Of a DNA stretch of 64,000 bases, positions 1 through 11,872 are shown in pieces. The stretch comes from Membranipora membranacea. Its lineage: Eukaryota; Bryozoa; Gymnolaemata; Cheilostomatida; Membraniporidae. Under the pieces are notes generated by a model. That model did not search any database. It saw only the letters and a program-made list of their open reading frames with translations, and was not told the origin of the DNA. The stretch spans positions 27,110,904 through 27,174,903 of the forward strand of contig OU612072.1 in assembly GCA_914767715.1 (NCBI GenBank), in the 5' to 3' direction. The translations under genes were made by a program, and so were the position numbers. The stretch's first letter is position 1; the number at the start of each line of letters is the position of its first letter.

Positions 1-487
1 ATTATGCACAGTATTCTCCAAAATAAAAATCGATATCCAAGTCATAATGTCTCTGCTGAAATAGTTTAGTCAGATTTTCTTTCTGCTTATTAGTAGAATT
101 ATTAGAGTTAAACCACAGTTCCAGGTTGTATGTTAAAATAGGCTTATTATAAGGCTTTGAATAAAACAGTCTTTCTGATGTCCATCTGGTTTAAAATAGT
201 TAAACCTGGAAAATGCATAAAAACGCTGCTTCAGCTTTCCATGGATATAATTTGTGTTGGATAGCCATTTTAAATTGTCATCAAAATTAATACCTAAATA
301 TTTAAAAGAGCCTACACGCTCAATAAGATTATCATTAACAAAAATACAATCATAGGTTCCATAGATTCTGCTAAAATTCACGACCATCTATTTCATCTTG
401 CTGGCATTAATTAAAAGATTCACTGAGGCACATAGAACAACAAACGTTTGGACAGTATTGAAGAAGGGGAAAGAGGTATCTGGATCT

Positions 488-872
488 TTAAAGGGCAACC
501 AAGGTTTCAAACAACTTCTCATTGATGGCCATTGATTAATAGCAGATTGCACCTTCTGCATGGGGAGAAAGACAAAATATAATTCGGATGATTATTCAGC
601 CAGAATTCTTGTGAAACATTTCTTTCATCAGGTACTCAAACTCAGCTAAAAGAGAATACCACATAGCAGTTTCCTGTTCCTGTTATTAATTAGCCTGTGC
701 TCTATAATTATTACAGCAAAGTCTTGGAACCTCCCCTAAACTGAAGTGTTACCCAGCTTAGAGTCAGCAACTACTTTGAGTTTTGCATAGCGTAATGCAC
801 AAAGCTGATGCTGCCCAGCACATTATTTGCTACCCATTAATGCATTGCTGCGAAACCTTGGTTGCCCTTTAA
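488..872. mobile_element. 377-bp TTAA-flanked MITE, copy 1
   Basis: The element (492-868) starts AGGGCAACCAAGGTTTC and ends with the exact reverse complement, and is flanked by TTAA on both sides (488-491 and 869-872). It has no coding capacity. TTAA target duplication is the hallmark of the piggyBac superfamily, so a piggyBac-mobilised MITE is the natural reading, although the terminal bases are not those of the canonical piggyBac end. It interrupts the LINE RT right after its YADD box. A second copy of the same length lies at 50576-50952 and a partial inverted third copy at 63724-64000. Confidence 0.85.
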
Positions 873-2044
873 GATTCGGCAAGCCAACAAGAGCCATATC
901 ATCGGCATACTTAAAAGCCTTGATATCAGGATGGGTAGATTTTAAAAAGTCAGTATAAATAGAAAATAAAACTGGGGATAGAACACAACCTTGTGGACAT
1001 CCTATATCACAGTTTAGAATATCAGATTTTTCTTCACCAATACGCACATATTGCTGCCTGTCTACTAAAAATGACATTATCACAGATCGAAGGTAGTGTG
1101 GCACATCAAAAACTTTTAGATTATCTAGTAAAATATTGGCACAATAGTGTTGAATGCTGATGTAAAATCCACAAATAAAATTCTGGCATAAGTAGATGGG
1201 TTTTCCAAGTGCAACCTCAAAAAATAATCCAATCCTATACAGGCGTCTTTTATGCCACGATTCTTTTTATAAGCAAACTGAAGGCTATCTAAATCAACGT
1301 AATTTAAAAGTTTGTTCTTGATAATTCTCTCAAAACATATCATTATAACTGATGTAAGGGCAATAGGTCTGTAGCCGTTTAGGGTTTGGCTTTTTCGGTA
1401 ATAGAGAAATAGCTGATAATTTCCAGAGTTTGGGTAATGTACCACTTGAAAGACAGATATTAAGAATTTTACAAAATACTGACAGTTCATAAAAGCATCG
1501 CTTCAAAACTTTGGATAAAATACCATCTGGTCCTGCTGCTTTTCCAGGCTTGCACTGGTGTAGTTGAGGTCGCACCTCCTCTACCGCTATCTCGCTACCG
1601 TCATTTGATTTATTAGGAGTGTCAGGATCAGGTGGGTCAGGTGTTACTGCTGCTAGCTGTGAGTCGTTGTATCTAGTATAGAACTCATTTAGGCTGGTAC
1701 AGAGTTCCTTCTGCTGTGTGGCATCCATCAGGTCTAAATTGGTGCTGCTAGGCTTGGTTTGGTTAGATATGGATTTGATGGCTTTCTTTGATGTTGGAGG
1801 ACATTTTTGATAGCATTTTGTCATTGTATTGTATTTTTGCATCTTTTATTTGGTTTTTCTCTTTATTATTGTTTTTATGAGCCGCTTGCTTTTCGTGTAG
1901 GAGCCTATTGATTTTGGCAGTCATCCATGCGCATTGGTTGGTGTTGGAGTAAAACTGCTTTGTTGTTGAGTTGGAGGCTACCACAGGGTTGATGTAATTG
2001 CCTCCACAGTTTGATGAACATTTGTTGTCATAAATATCTCCCAA
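823..2044 (-). pseudogene. LINE reverse transcriptase, frameshifted and MITE-interrupted
   Basis: Overlapping minus-strand frames give the RT palm in order: a GPDGI segment near 1530, LNGYRPIALTS near 1370, an FVDFTSAFNT motif (box A) near 1150, a GCPQGCVLSPVLFS motif near 1000 and the catalytic YADDMALVG near 905. Just after YADD the frame runs into the MITE at 868. Past the MITE the same protein continues on the far side of the duplicated TTAA, and a C-terminal part with KYLGINFDD is seen at 387-133. At least three frame changes show long decay before or after the MITE arrived. Confidence 0.8.
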
Positions 2045-2218
2045 TTTGTGGTATCAAATGCAGCTTTGCATTTTTCTATTGTCTCTGAGTCGATCACCTG
2101 CTTAAGAAATTTCTTCTTCTTTTGATTTTTATAAGCTGGGGTGTAAATGGGTACCATCTGCATAAAGCAGTGATCAATTTTCCCACAGGTGGAAGCTTGT
2201 AGGATTTGAATGCATATT

Positions 2219-2790
2219 TTATATTGGAGTAGAACAGGTCAAGTTTTCTATTGTCTCTGGTGTTGAAAGACACATACTGCTGTAGCTTGATGGATAACCT
2301 TGCTTCATTGAAATCCCGACTATTATTATGGCACAATCGGGTTGGGTTTCGATACACTTTTCTGCAAAATTCTCAAGCAGTTCGACGGCAGCGGGGGTGT
2401 CCGAATCAGGTGGTACATATACTGCCAGGAGATTGATGATGTTTAGTTCCCTTGGCAGAGAATGTGGTAGACATTTGAGGTGCAACAATTCTAAGTCTTT
2501 AGAGAGGTAGCATCGTTGGATGGATGTGTTGGTACACCATTCTCTCCTAATTAACCACTGCACCCTCCACCACGTGATTTGTTGCAGGTAGAAGGGTCTC
2601 TGTCTGTTTGGTAGATGTCGAAACCGTCAAACGGGACATTGTTATCAGTGATGGAGCTGTGTAGCCAGGTTTCTGTGATTGCAATTGCACTGGCATTGCG
2701 GTAAGCTTGGTTATATTCTAAAAGGGCATTAAGTTAATCAACTTTATTTTTGATTGACCTGACATTTGCTAAATTAATAGCAGGTAAAGC
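2219..2790 (-). pseudogene. LINE APE-type endonuclease, broken
   Basis: Read on the minus strand, the region starts with a NxRSIxNK motif, then ITETWLHSSITDN, which matches the metal-binding Glu region of LINE apurinic endonucleases. An RGGGC motif and a YVPPDSDTP segment follow, as is usual in these enzymes. There are in-frame stops, one near 2733 and one just after RGGGCSG near 2560, and the second half continues in another frame. It belongs to the LINE that fills the left 2.9 kb and lies 5' of that element's RT. It is not expected to make an active protein. Confidence 0.75.
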
Positions 2791-2940
2791 TAGTTTGCGA
2801 TGGTTGTGAACCGTTCTGTTCCTTCCGCTTCGTTTACAGCTTTGACGATGAATTAATCTATGAGGTAAATGTGCAGCAATCTGTTTAACAGTGCTTGCGC
2901 ACTTATGGTCTCTGAATTTTAGCAAATCATCTCTACTATA

Positions 2941-3338
2941 TGTAAGAGTTATCTTTCCTCTGTACTACTAAATTTGCCAAATCACTTCCTGTATCAACTA
3001 TAATAGCTGCTTAAGAGTTTATATGTGTATCTATCTGCTGTCAGTACTGTTCTGCTGCTGGAAAGTCCTCTTTCAGGTGACTTAAGTACTTAATTCACTG
3101 ATTTGTGGAAAATCCACTGGTTAAGAGCTGTATAAACTAGTTAAAGACATACTTTGATGCTGGTATTTTGTATCACATCTTATTCTCCATGTTCGGATTC
3201 TTCTCCCCTGACCTCATAAATAGAACCGGAGTGATGTACTCGTATTATCGTACATGAGGATTTTAGAATCAGGGGATTTTATTGACTAATACTATTACAG
3301 GTATGTGATGACAAAACATACGTATTATTATACACAGC
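2941..3338. other. Spacer upstream of the TPR gene
   Basis: No gene was recognised. The stretch presumably holds the promoter and 5' UTR of the gene that begins at 3339. I see no clear TATA box or conserved motif. Confidence 0.4.
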
Positions 3339-6300
3339 ATGACAAATTTTTTCATGGTAAACCTCATCTTTCTATTAAAGGCACACTCTCTCTATAACTC
3401 AATATCTACCAGAAAACCTACAGAGGAACAATGGAGGATCAAAGCGTTTGAGTTACAGAAGATGTACTGGGGAGAAAACTCTAACATTGACTATGAGACA
3501 ATGAGAAATCTGACTAATGATCTAAAATATAAACTAAATTCTATCAGAGACAGATTCAGAGAAGAAAATGAAACTGCTGACGATTTAGTGAGTAAACTCC
3601 ACAGTGATAGCGCTGACTCAAGCGTTAAAAATCAATATTTTGAAGTTATGAAGAAAATATCACTGGAATGCTCTGAGGCTATGGCTGATTTTGCAGGTAG
3701 GATCATTAATGAGAGTATGAATGTGTTGAATGTTCCACCCCCTTGTGGATTTGAAACTGTGGCAATAGGATCTATTGCTCGAGGGGAGGCAACTCCTTAC
3801 TCTGATCTGGAGTACCTATTTCTTATCACCAATGATTCCCAAGAGGCAGTCAAGTATTTCCAAACCCTGGCCATCACTTCTTACTTTATAATGGGGAATC
3901 TCGGGGAAACAAAGCTGTCCTACATGGCAATCAAGGAGCTGTATAGTTGGTTTGATGACAAAGCAAAAAATGGCTTCAAGATTGATGGTTTGGCCGAGGG
4001 AGCGGGTAATATTCCAACAGGAAATAGTTCTAAAAATCACAATCACTTCATTGTCAATCCGAAACAGTTAGCTGATAGATACAAGAAAGTCCTAGAAAAT
4101 CCAGATCCAAAAGAAGCATTGAGAGGTGATATCACTTCCATGCTGACTTACACCAAGTCATTATACTCGTATCAGAACGAGCAGAGTAATCTGTTACAAG
4201 AGTTCAGGGATCTCATAAAACCGATGGTTAATAACAAGGCAAGGACAGAGTCCAATATGAATATGCTACAAACAGATGCAGATAAATTCAACTTTGTCCC
4301 AAATGATGATTTGATGCAGAAAGGTTTTAATGCGAATGTGAAAAGGGAACTCTATAGATTCCCCTCCATATTACTATTAGATATCTGCATTTTTAGTGAC
4401 TGTACCGCACAATCATCTTGGGCATCATTAGAAAATCTTTCTAAAAGTGGAAAAATTTCTGACGATCTGTTTACTTCCATGAAATTCCTACTCGCTGCCG
4501 CCACATATATAAGGCTATCCACTTATCTTTACCATGACTCACATGATGACAGGATAGCCCTCACACAAAAGGTTACACAAACCCAACAAGACGCAGCTAA
4601 AATCAATCAGAGATCACAGCGATGGTTTTTACCATGTGAGTTATTCTCAGTTATGTGCACATTAATGACTCCGCTAAAAGAATATTTAGCCCATGAGAAA
4701 AAAAAGGATTTCACCAAATACTGTATGAAGCCAGATACTTTGTGGTCACAAGTAACAGCATTGTATTACAGTGGTAACCAATCACAAGCTCTATCTAAAC
4801 TCAAACAGAGATGTGAAGGATTATGTGATAATCCTGTAGAGTCAGCTCTACAGTTAGCCCCAGTATTACCACACAGTACATACCATACACTGATTATAAT
4901 AGCAGAGACTCTGCACTGGTGTAGTGAGTACAGAGCAGCACTACAGTTATATAAATACATGACAGATAATAACATCAGTGATCAGACGCCGAATATAGCA
5001 GACTGTCATACCAAGCTAGGTGATAATAATACAGCTATAGACATACTGAACAGTATTACTGATAAATCATCTCATGTGTACTACTCATTAGGTCATGCAT
5101 ATTACTCAGTAGGGAAGTTTAAGGAGGCTGAACACAATTATATACAAGCATTACAGATAAAGTATAATAATACATCAGCTGAAGTCCTTACAGACTATTA
5201 TGGTAATCCGCTGTCTGCTACAGAAAATGATAGACAACACAAGATAGATTTGTTAGGTGCTGAATCACCAGAACATAAGCTGAGTATGATAACTAATATA
5301 ACACCTGGTATCATCGCAAGCATAACATCATTAGGTATTGTATACAATGGTATGCAGCAGTATAGTACGGCTGAGGCTTATTATAATAAGTCACTACAGT
5401 TTATATATGATCTGTATGGTGAAGGTGCTGCTGTACAGGTTAATGCTGTATTACTGTGTAATATGGGTAACAATTACCGTGACATGGAGCAGTACAGTAG
5501 AGCAGAAGAATGTTTCATACAGGCCTTATCTATACATAGAAAATTATCACAAGGTGAGGACAGTGTGGGTATAGCTAACACACTGAATAATATGGTTATC
5601 AATTACAGTCACATGAAGCAGTACAGTAGAGCAGTAGAATGTTACACACAGGCCTTATCTATGTATAGAGAATTATCACAAGGTGAGGACAGTGTGGGTA
5701 TAGCTGACACACTGTGTACTATGGGTAACAATTACGGTCACATGGAGCAGTACAGTAGAGCAGTAGAATGTTACACACAGGCCTTATCTATATATAGAGA
5801 ATTATCACAAGGTGGGGACAGTGTGAATATAGCTAAAACACTGTATAATATGGGTATCAATTACAGTCACATGAAGCAGTACAGTAGAGCAGTAGAATGT
5901 TACACACAGGCCTTATCTATATATAGAGAATTTTCACAAGGTGAGGACAGTGTGTATATAGCTAGAATACTATATAATATGGGTATCAATTACCGTCACA
6001 TGAAGCAGTACAGCAGAGCAGTAGAATATTACACACAGGCCTTATCTATATATAGAGAATTATCACAAGGTGAGGACAGTGTGGATATAGCTAACACACT
6101 GAATAATATGGGTAACAATTACGGTGACATGAACCAGTACAGTAGAGCAGTAGAATGTTACACACAGGCCTTATCTATATATAGAGAATTATCACAAGGT
6201 GAGGACAGTGTGATTGTAGCTAACACACTGTGTAATATGGGTAGCTTATACAGTGAGACCGGGGATAATAGTAAGGCTAGAGATGTGCTGAGACAAGCTC

Positions 6301-6383
6301 TAAATATTTACTCCAGACTAGATCCCGGGAATTCTCGTATTCAGAAGATACAAAGTTATCTTACACAGACAAAATCAGACTAA
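3339..6383 (+). CDS. Nucleotidyltransferase-like domain fused to TPR repeats (1014 aa)
   Basis: This is an intact single-exon frame. Residues about 130-170 contain a nucleotidyltransferase signature: G144-S145, then ten residues, then D156-L-E158, in a GSIARGEATPYSDLEYLF context. That resembles GlnD/DUF294-type enzymes and keeps both metal-binding acids. A helical middle follows, and from about residue 500 come TPRs. Residues about 707-960 are six nearly identical 42-aa repeats of kinesin-light-chain type, with consensus YSRAVECYTQALSIYREL, plus a degenerate seventh. The DNA repeats at 126 bp. Such proteins form large families in sponges and cnidarians; substrate and role are unknown. The N-terminal 20 residues are hydrophobic, so the true start may be at the second Met or further in. 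An AATAAA lies near 6461. Confidence 0.8.
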   Translation: MTNFFMVNLIFLLKAHSLYNSISTRKPTEEQWRIKAFELQKMYWGENSNIDYETMRNLTNDLKYKLNSIRDRFREENETADDLVSKLHSDSADSSVKNQYFEVMKKISLECSEAMADFAGRIINESMNVLNVPPPCGFETVAIGSIARGEATPYSDLEYLFLITNDSQEAVKYFQTLAITSYFIMGNLGETKLSYMAIKELYSWFDDKAKNGFKIDGLAEGAGNIPTGNSSKNHNHFIVNPKQLADRYKKVLENPDPKEALRGDITSMLTYTKSLYSYQNEQSNLLQEFRDLIKPMVNNKARTESNMNMLQTDADKFNFVPNDDLMQKGFNANVKRELYRFPSILLLDICIFSDCTAQSSWASLENLSKSGKISDDLFTSMKFLLAAATYIRLSTYLYHDSHDDRIALTQKVTQTQQDAAKINQRSQRWFLPCELFSVMCTLMTPLKEYLAHEKKKDFTKYCMKPDTLWSQVTALYYSGNQSQALSKLKQRCEGLCDNPVESALQLAPVLPHSTYHTLIIIAETLHWCSEYRAALQLYKYMTDNNISDQTPNIADCHTKLGDNNTAIDILNSITDKSSHVYYSLGHAYYSVGKFKEAEHNYIQALQIKYNNTSAEVLTDYYGNPLSATENDRQHKIDLLGAESPEHKLSMITNITPGIIASITSLGIVYNGMQQYSTAEAYYNKSLQFIYDLYGEGAAVQVNAVLLCNMGNNYRDMEQYSRAEECFIQALSIHRKLSQGEDSVGIANTLNNMVINYSHMKQYSRAVECYTQALSMYRELSQGEDSVGIADTLCTMGNNYGHMEQYSRAVECYTQALSIYRELSQGGDSVNIAKTLYNMGINYSHMKQYSRAVECYTQALSIYREFSQGEDSVYIARILYNMGINYRHMKQYSRAVEYYTQALSIYRELSQGEDSVDIANTLNNMGNNYGDMNQYSRAVECYTQALSIYRELSQGEDSVIVANTLCNMGSLYSETGDNSKARDVLRQALNIYSRLDPGNSRIQKIQSYLTQTKSD
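5459..6240 (+). repeat. 126-bp tandem coding repeat (six near-identical TPR units)
   Basis: Six consecutive units of 126 bp each encode one 42-residue TPR. They differ from each other at only a few positions, and phrases such as TACACACAGGCCTTATCTAT recur in nearly every unit. The preceding TPRs (4900-5450) and the last one (after 6240) are far more diverged. The pattern indicates recent expansion or gene conversion of the central repeats. Confidence 0.9.
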
Positions 6384-8017
6384 TATTCAGGGTATACAAA
6401 TATTTATACCGGAGTAAATCCTTTAAATTCTAGTAGTAAATCGTCTCACTGTACAGAATAATAAACATATATATATAGGGGCCTATATATAATATATAAT
6501 ATATATAATATCTACATACAGAAAATAACCATACATCTGAGATATTTGAGGGTTTCTTCCATTGTTCCCTCCTACCAATATTAGCAGATATAAAATCTAC
6601 AAAGATGTAAGCAACCAATTTAATTACTTGTACACAAAATAACCCAATGGGTTCTAGTCTGGTAACACAAACATAGATTCCAAATAAAAAATTAATATTT
6701 CTTAAAAATTGATTAGTTTTATCTTTTTCAGAACATCGAAAACATGGTTAATAAAAGCCATAATACCACCTCATCAACCAATCATACAGTAACCCTAAGT
6801 CCACTTATCACCTCTTATAGGAGTTGCCTTCCTCCACATATAGCCAACGGTTAGCTGACATAGTAATACAGTTACAGTTTTATTTATTACACTAAACCGG
6901 ATTTTCATATTGATTTATCAACTCTTTTTTTCCCACTTTATGAACTGCATTCTGGAATACTTTTCATCTCCCAAATGTTTTCTCCGTATTATAATAAATT
7001 TACTTTGTGTAGCATTGTTTGTAGGATTCTATTCCGAATAATAACACATTACCAAAATTTTTAGACAATGATTATTATATATGGATCACAGTATGAATCG
7101 GTCTTGTTTTATGATTATAGATATTTTAGTTGACTTACACTCATCTAATGCTTCATTTATCTGTCACATGTCTAGATGTCTAGACAGTTTCCAAATTTAT
7201 TTTCTATCCATAAGTACCAACATTAAAAATATGTTCTAATACACGAGGTATACCAGATCAATTTGACAATCTCTGTAACATTTTAGAGACTGACAAGACC
7301 CTCGCCATACAATGCCACCAAATCCTCAACATGGCGTAACTTTGGGGTTACGGTTATGAAAATATGTTTTATATACTGATGGCTTGTAGGAATTTCCAGG
7401 TATTCATAAATCTGCCGTTTTATTGTAACAGTTATTGGATTATTCAGACATAGTACGTTGGGATAAGAGCTTCATCTGTGTTCTCATGAATGATATATGA
7501 TGCCATCACAAAGCTGATAGTTTTATATAACATCACTTTCATATGGGTCTCTGTACCACATCTACATTTCAGACGCTCATAAATCAGAACTATTTGGTTC
7601 CAGTATTATAGCCTCAGACCTGTAGCTTTTAGACCTTACCTTACATGTGATTATATATATATATACAAGTAGTGGGCAGCTCTTACACAATATTAGCTGC
7701 TTCATATTAGTATCGAATTTTTTTTTTTATTCTTCATTATAAATCATTCAATGTGAGTGAACAGGGATTATGATATGACTTTATATACTATATACAGCTG
7801 AAGGGAGAAAAACCATCCCTATCAAAATAATACAAAACACGATCATATTAGATAAATTCTGTGATAGGATAACTTTGTCGGCTGATGTGTAGCGAATCAA
7901 GCCATATCTGCTGATAAGTGAGGCTTACTCAGCAAGGCGCCTCAATGACTTATCTCTTCAGTCTAAAGCCATTTTATATAGATTTGGTAGACACCAGATT
8001 TTACCTCTAATTTTATA
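6384..8017. other. Non-coding spacer
   Basis: No gene was recognised. It contains short AT microsatellites (near 6467-6510 and 7655-7665) and otherwise plain AT-rich sequence. Confidence 0.5.
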
Positions 8018-9842
8018 TTAATCAAATAGTATATTATTTGAATTCATTTGAAAGGCATTAAAGTCAAAAGACGTGAAAGCTTTTTGAAACTGTTTAGCCA
8101 TAGAAGCAATGAACTAAGTTCATTGATAGAAGTCTCTTGCTCTTTACTGTATTTACAGTTTCTCCAGTCTACAGATTCTGGTTTGTTTAGCATTTCCTCA
8201 TCTGCCATCACTTCTCTCCCAAACTGTATCGGGAAGTTCATCTGTATTCTGTGAAACAGCTTATCACCGTTTAGCAGCTCAGCATAGAAATAAGTCTTAC
8301 CTATAATATGTAAGCGATGAAGATTGACTGCAGTACACATACTGTGAACTAGGCAGGCTCAGTTGTAAACATGCGAAAGTAACAAACGCTTAGAGAAGTT
8401 GTGCTCTCCGAACTATATGATTACTGCATTTGTCAAGAGTGGCTTAGTGGAGATGGTCTTGGAGTCTACATCTTTATCGTGCATCCACTTACTTAACTGA
8501 TCTCTACACATTAATATCTATCTATAGAATAAATAATAATCTGTACAGACCTGTAGGGACTATCTCTTTGAGTTCAGATCTATCAGGAATTTCCACGAGG
8601 TCTATCCTCAGTAGCTCAGCATTAGACATAAATACACTCATACACTGATCTGCCTTGTCTTTAGGTATGGCTACTGTCTGTACTTGTGTGTGAGAAGACT
8701 TAAAGTTCCTCTCAAAGAATACTACAGCTTTACCTTGTGACTTAAAAAACCTCTTCAGTGCCGCCTTGTACTTTGCGATTTCCTATAAAAGAAATTAGGA
8801 GCAGAACTGATAAATACATGTCTAACTGGCAGCAGCAAAGAGCATAAATGCCTTATTTGATTTTCCAATTATGACTTTTAAATAAAATCAGAAGTAGTTT
8901 GATTGCCGGTAGTTTTGGTATCGGACATGATTTATGAACTTGGTGTCAGCACAATATGTTCTCTCAAGGGGATAACTCTCTACGTATTGTATAGTTTTGA
9001 CTGGTCCAATAACTGCAGAACTTGGCGTAAACAGGGAGTTATATCCAAGATCCAGATTCATTGTGATATAATAATAATTGGATTGTCTTCTAAAAAACCA
9101 GGAGAGCACAACTCATGCAAAATTTATTATTAAAAGTTGCTGCCTCACCTCTAGAACTTCATCAGAGCAGGTAACAAGTGACTGGAAATGTCCGATAGGT
9201 AATATAAGTACATGCTGATCACTGAGGGGACCTTTAGCCATAGCTACATATACATGAGACCGACACAAACAACAAGATGCTTCTCAACCTCCGGACTGCC
9301 CAAACAGAACCAGCATGGACCTTTAGGCTTCGGAGGCTCTGAGGTTCTCTTAGCATCTGGGCAATCACTGTGTGGTCGACCTGCAAAGTAAATTGAAGAA
9401 ATGAGAGAAAAATGAATCATGACACCAGGTCAGAAAGTTTAAAGTAACATTAGTCTTAGACTAAGCGTTTAATCAAAGGGATCGCCGTGAAGTAATTATA
9501 AAAATGTACATTTCCGTGTCATGTATATCAATTATTGTACTTTTATCAGCTACCAAAACTAAGACACTTATTGACAATGTTACAGTAAGATTATCATGTC
9601 GTTTATTTTCCAGCTGCTGATGATTGTCCGTAGAAGAATTCATTCCTATGAGGAGCAGCTCCAGATTCTCTCATCTCCATCACCTCCTGATGAGTCATCT
9701 TATACAGACATTCTGTTGTGTCTGCTGCCTGTTTATGAAGCTCTTCTCTATCTATATACTTCATCGGTGCCATATTAAATGCATAGAGGTATTTCTGTTT
9801 CTCTTTGTTGCCTACAGTTGCTATGGCAACAAACCAGGACAT
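8018..9842 (-). pseudogene. CWF19L1-like (CwfJ family) pseudogene, 3' part with introns
   Basis: Four exon-like blocks on the minus strand match the C-terminal two thirds of CWF19-like protein 1, a CwfJ-domain protein linked to spliceosome and debranching functions. Block A (9842 to about 9603) has KYLYAFNMAPM. Block B (9380-9149) has [18 protein letters not shown] and [12 protein letters not shown], the HIT-like CwfJ N-domain. Block C (8782-8551) has VVFFERNFKSSH. Block D (8300-8018) has [18 protein letters not shown]. Blocks B to D have proper splice sites. Defects: no N-terminal phosphoesterase-like exons found in the next several kb, no GT donor after block A, a one-base frameshift near 9258, and a 26-bp insertion at about 8107-8132 that shifts the frame before the C-terminus. 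Retained introns indicate a duplicated copy rather than a processed one. Confidence 0.75.
8100..8132. repeat. Palindrome flanked by 7-bp direct repeats, inside the CWF19L1-like copy
   Basis: ATAGAAG occurs at 8100-8106 and again at 8126-8132. Between them lies a 19-bp hairpin with arms CAATGAAC and GTTCATTG. Removing 26 bp (one direct repeat plus the hairpin) puts the downstream CwfJ C-terminal residues back in frame with the upstream part. Confidence 0.8.
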
Positions 9843-11844
9843 TCTGATTGTGGCATCGATTTTCCCGATTTCGATTTTTCGATTCTACACCTTCGCTTTC
9901 AACCAACCCTTGTGCCAATTTCGATTTTCGATTTCTCCTTATCGGTACTTTCGATTTCTCCTTATCGGTACTTTCGATTTTCGGTATCGATATATGGTTA
10001 TAATCTTAGAGATTAGTAAGCGAGTGAATTGAAGTGTGATAAGGTATTGTGTGAATGAAAAGAGGAATCGTAATAACCATATATCGACCGTAGTAACCGT
10101 GACAATGAATTTACCGCTGTGTAATCGACTTCAGCTGTCACCTTATTAAATCGCGATAATGAGGTGTGATCGATTAGGTATTCCCAATATGAATCGTATC
10201 TGATCGCACTAGTTACAGGGTCTTAGCCCATGATTATATTCAAAATAATATTGCGCTAGCCTCAATTATTAGCCATTGTTTTGTAAGCCTAATGCCAGCA
10301 ATCACTCCTGGTATGCCTACCTGTAAATATGAGAGCACTACATAGTAAATCATTTGATTGTAGGACTAAACAGAGAGACATTGAGACAACGCAAACCAAC
10401 ACAATTATGAGATTATGTCCACTTAATCTTGTCACCAAACAATAGCTCAAGCACCTGTTTTTAAAACAATTTTAATTAGCCACACAATTACACATCATTG
10501 TGAAAAGCAGCACATGATAACCCTATATGAGGAGAATGCTGTGTGTACAGCCTCTGCTTACAATTGAAATTGCTAGAATAATAAATTATGCTGTGTTAAA
10601 CATTGTCCAGCTCCTATCTCAATTTTAACTTATGAATCCCTATGCTCAGTACTAAGACATGCACATATTTTGGTAACCTTCCCTTTATCATAATAGATAT
10701 ATTGCAATTCAGTATTCATAGATCAGTTTCTTGCAGAAATCTGTAATCCAAGAGTTACCCATGCCTGCCTATTGTCAAGCCCTGGGGACTAACCAAACCC
10801 ATGACCTCCAATACATGCGTGCTTAGCGACTGACACTCTTAGTGTATACCACCAACTCTTAAATCAATTTCATTCTTCTTAGCATGTTTTCTGCATTAAT
10901 AAATAATCGAAGCAACTAAAATATAATCTATTTTAGCCACAATTTCTAAATTTAAAGATGCATTGCCGTTTGACTAAATAAGCCATCACAAAAGTACAAG
11001 GAAGATCTTTTCGGACCGACAGAGTCAGTATAATTGTGGAGGCATGTGTCATATGAGATTATAATAATATTAATAACCATTCACATCATGGTTTCACTGG
11101 CTTGCTATGCTTGGCTCAGGGAGGCTCTACTGGTCGTGGAGCAAGTCAATTGAATAGTATAAAACTCATGCACTTTCCCCGACAATCTGTTGTTTGACAA
11201 AGGTGAGCTAACCTATATATACATGGAAATTACAACTTGACTACACATGAATAAAAAATCTTGTTGAGATATTAAACATTGAAATAAGATAGGAAACCAA
11301 ACAAGATTTTTGGGCTCAGTAAGTAACTCTAAATTATAAAAATGTTATTTTTGGGCTCAGTAAGTGCCCAAGACTCATTTCCACATTTGATGTTGAATGA
11401 TGAGATTTTCTGCTAAATTACTCGATTCGAATCAGCACCATCAATAATTTATTTTATAATCAGAATATTTTGTAAAATGTAGTATTAAAAATTTATAATC
11501 TTTGGTATTAACAGTATTAGGCAAACTGTAGTGGATTATAATTGTACTTGTGGCATTTGGGACAAAGGATTATTGTGCCTCATACATTGATTGAATTGAA
11601 CGCTTGTTATAGATGGGGCTTTGTTTAGACAAAGAGAGTAGATATCAAAGGCTAAGGTCTCTGGCGTATTGCGCAATCGTTAGCATACATCAGGCATACT
11701 TTTAAAAAATAGATATACATGTTACATTTTGTTTGTATGCAATTTACAAGGATGCAAAAATCGGCATTTTTGGACAGCCCTATTCCAAACGACCAAAAAG
11801 ATTTGGAAGAAATCGGACTATTGGAAGTAGGTTTGCGATACATC

Positions 11845-11872
11845 AAGGAGTTGTAGGTCTACAACTCCTTGG
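11845..11872. repeat. Perfect 13-bp inverted repeat (hairpin)
   Basis: CAAGGAGTTGTAG is followed after two bases by its exact reverse complement CTACAACTCCTTG. The surrounding sequence is non-coding. It may be the end of a small foldback element; I see no partner. Confidence 0.7.

Larger units (their letters stand above)
1..2940 (-). mobile_element. Degenerate non-LTR retrotransposon (Jockey/CR1-type LINE)
   Basis: The minus strand reads endonuclease, then reverse transcriptase, then a C-terminal segment towards position 1, so the element runs off the left edge. Pieces in order are an endonuclease at about 2790-2219, RT parts at 2044-1763, 1842-1330, 1490-1125 and 1104-873, and the C-terminal part at 387-133. 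The pieces lie in different frames with several stops, so the copy is dead. A 377-bp MITE (492-868) sits directly after the catalytic YADD region. The protein order and the ITETWL and YADD motifs are typical of Jockey-superfamily LINEs with an APE-type endonuclease. The exact clade was not determined. Confidence 0.85.

Noticed and set aside
5459-6240. Regular repeats that might be taken for a CRISPR array
   Set aside because: There are no unique spacers; the 126-bp units are in-frame TPR codons.
8425-8485. tRNA-like phrase TGGCTTAGTGG
   Set aside because: No matching B box or acceptor stem could be formed.
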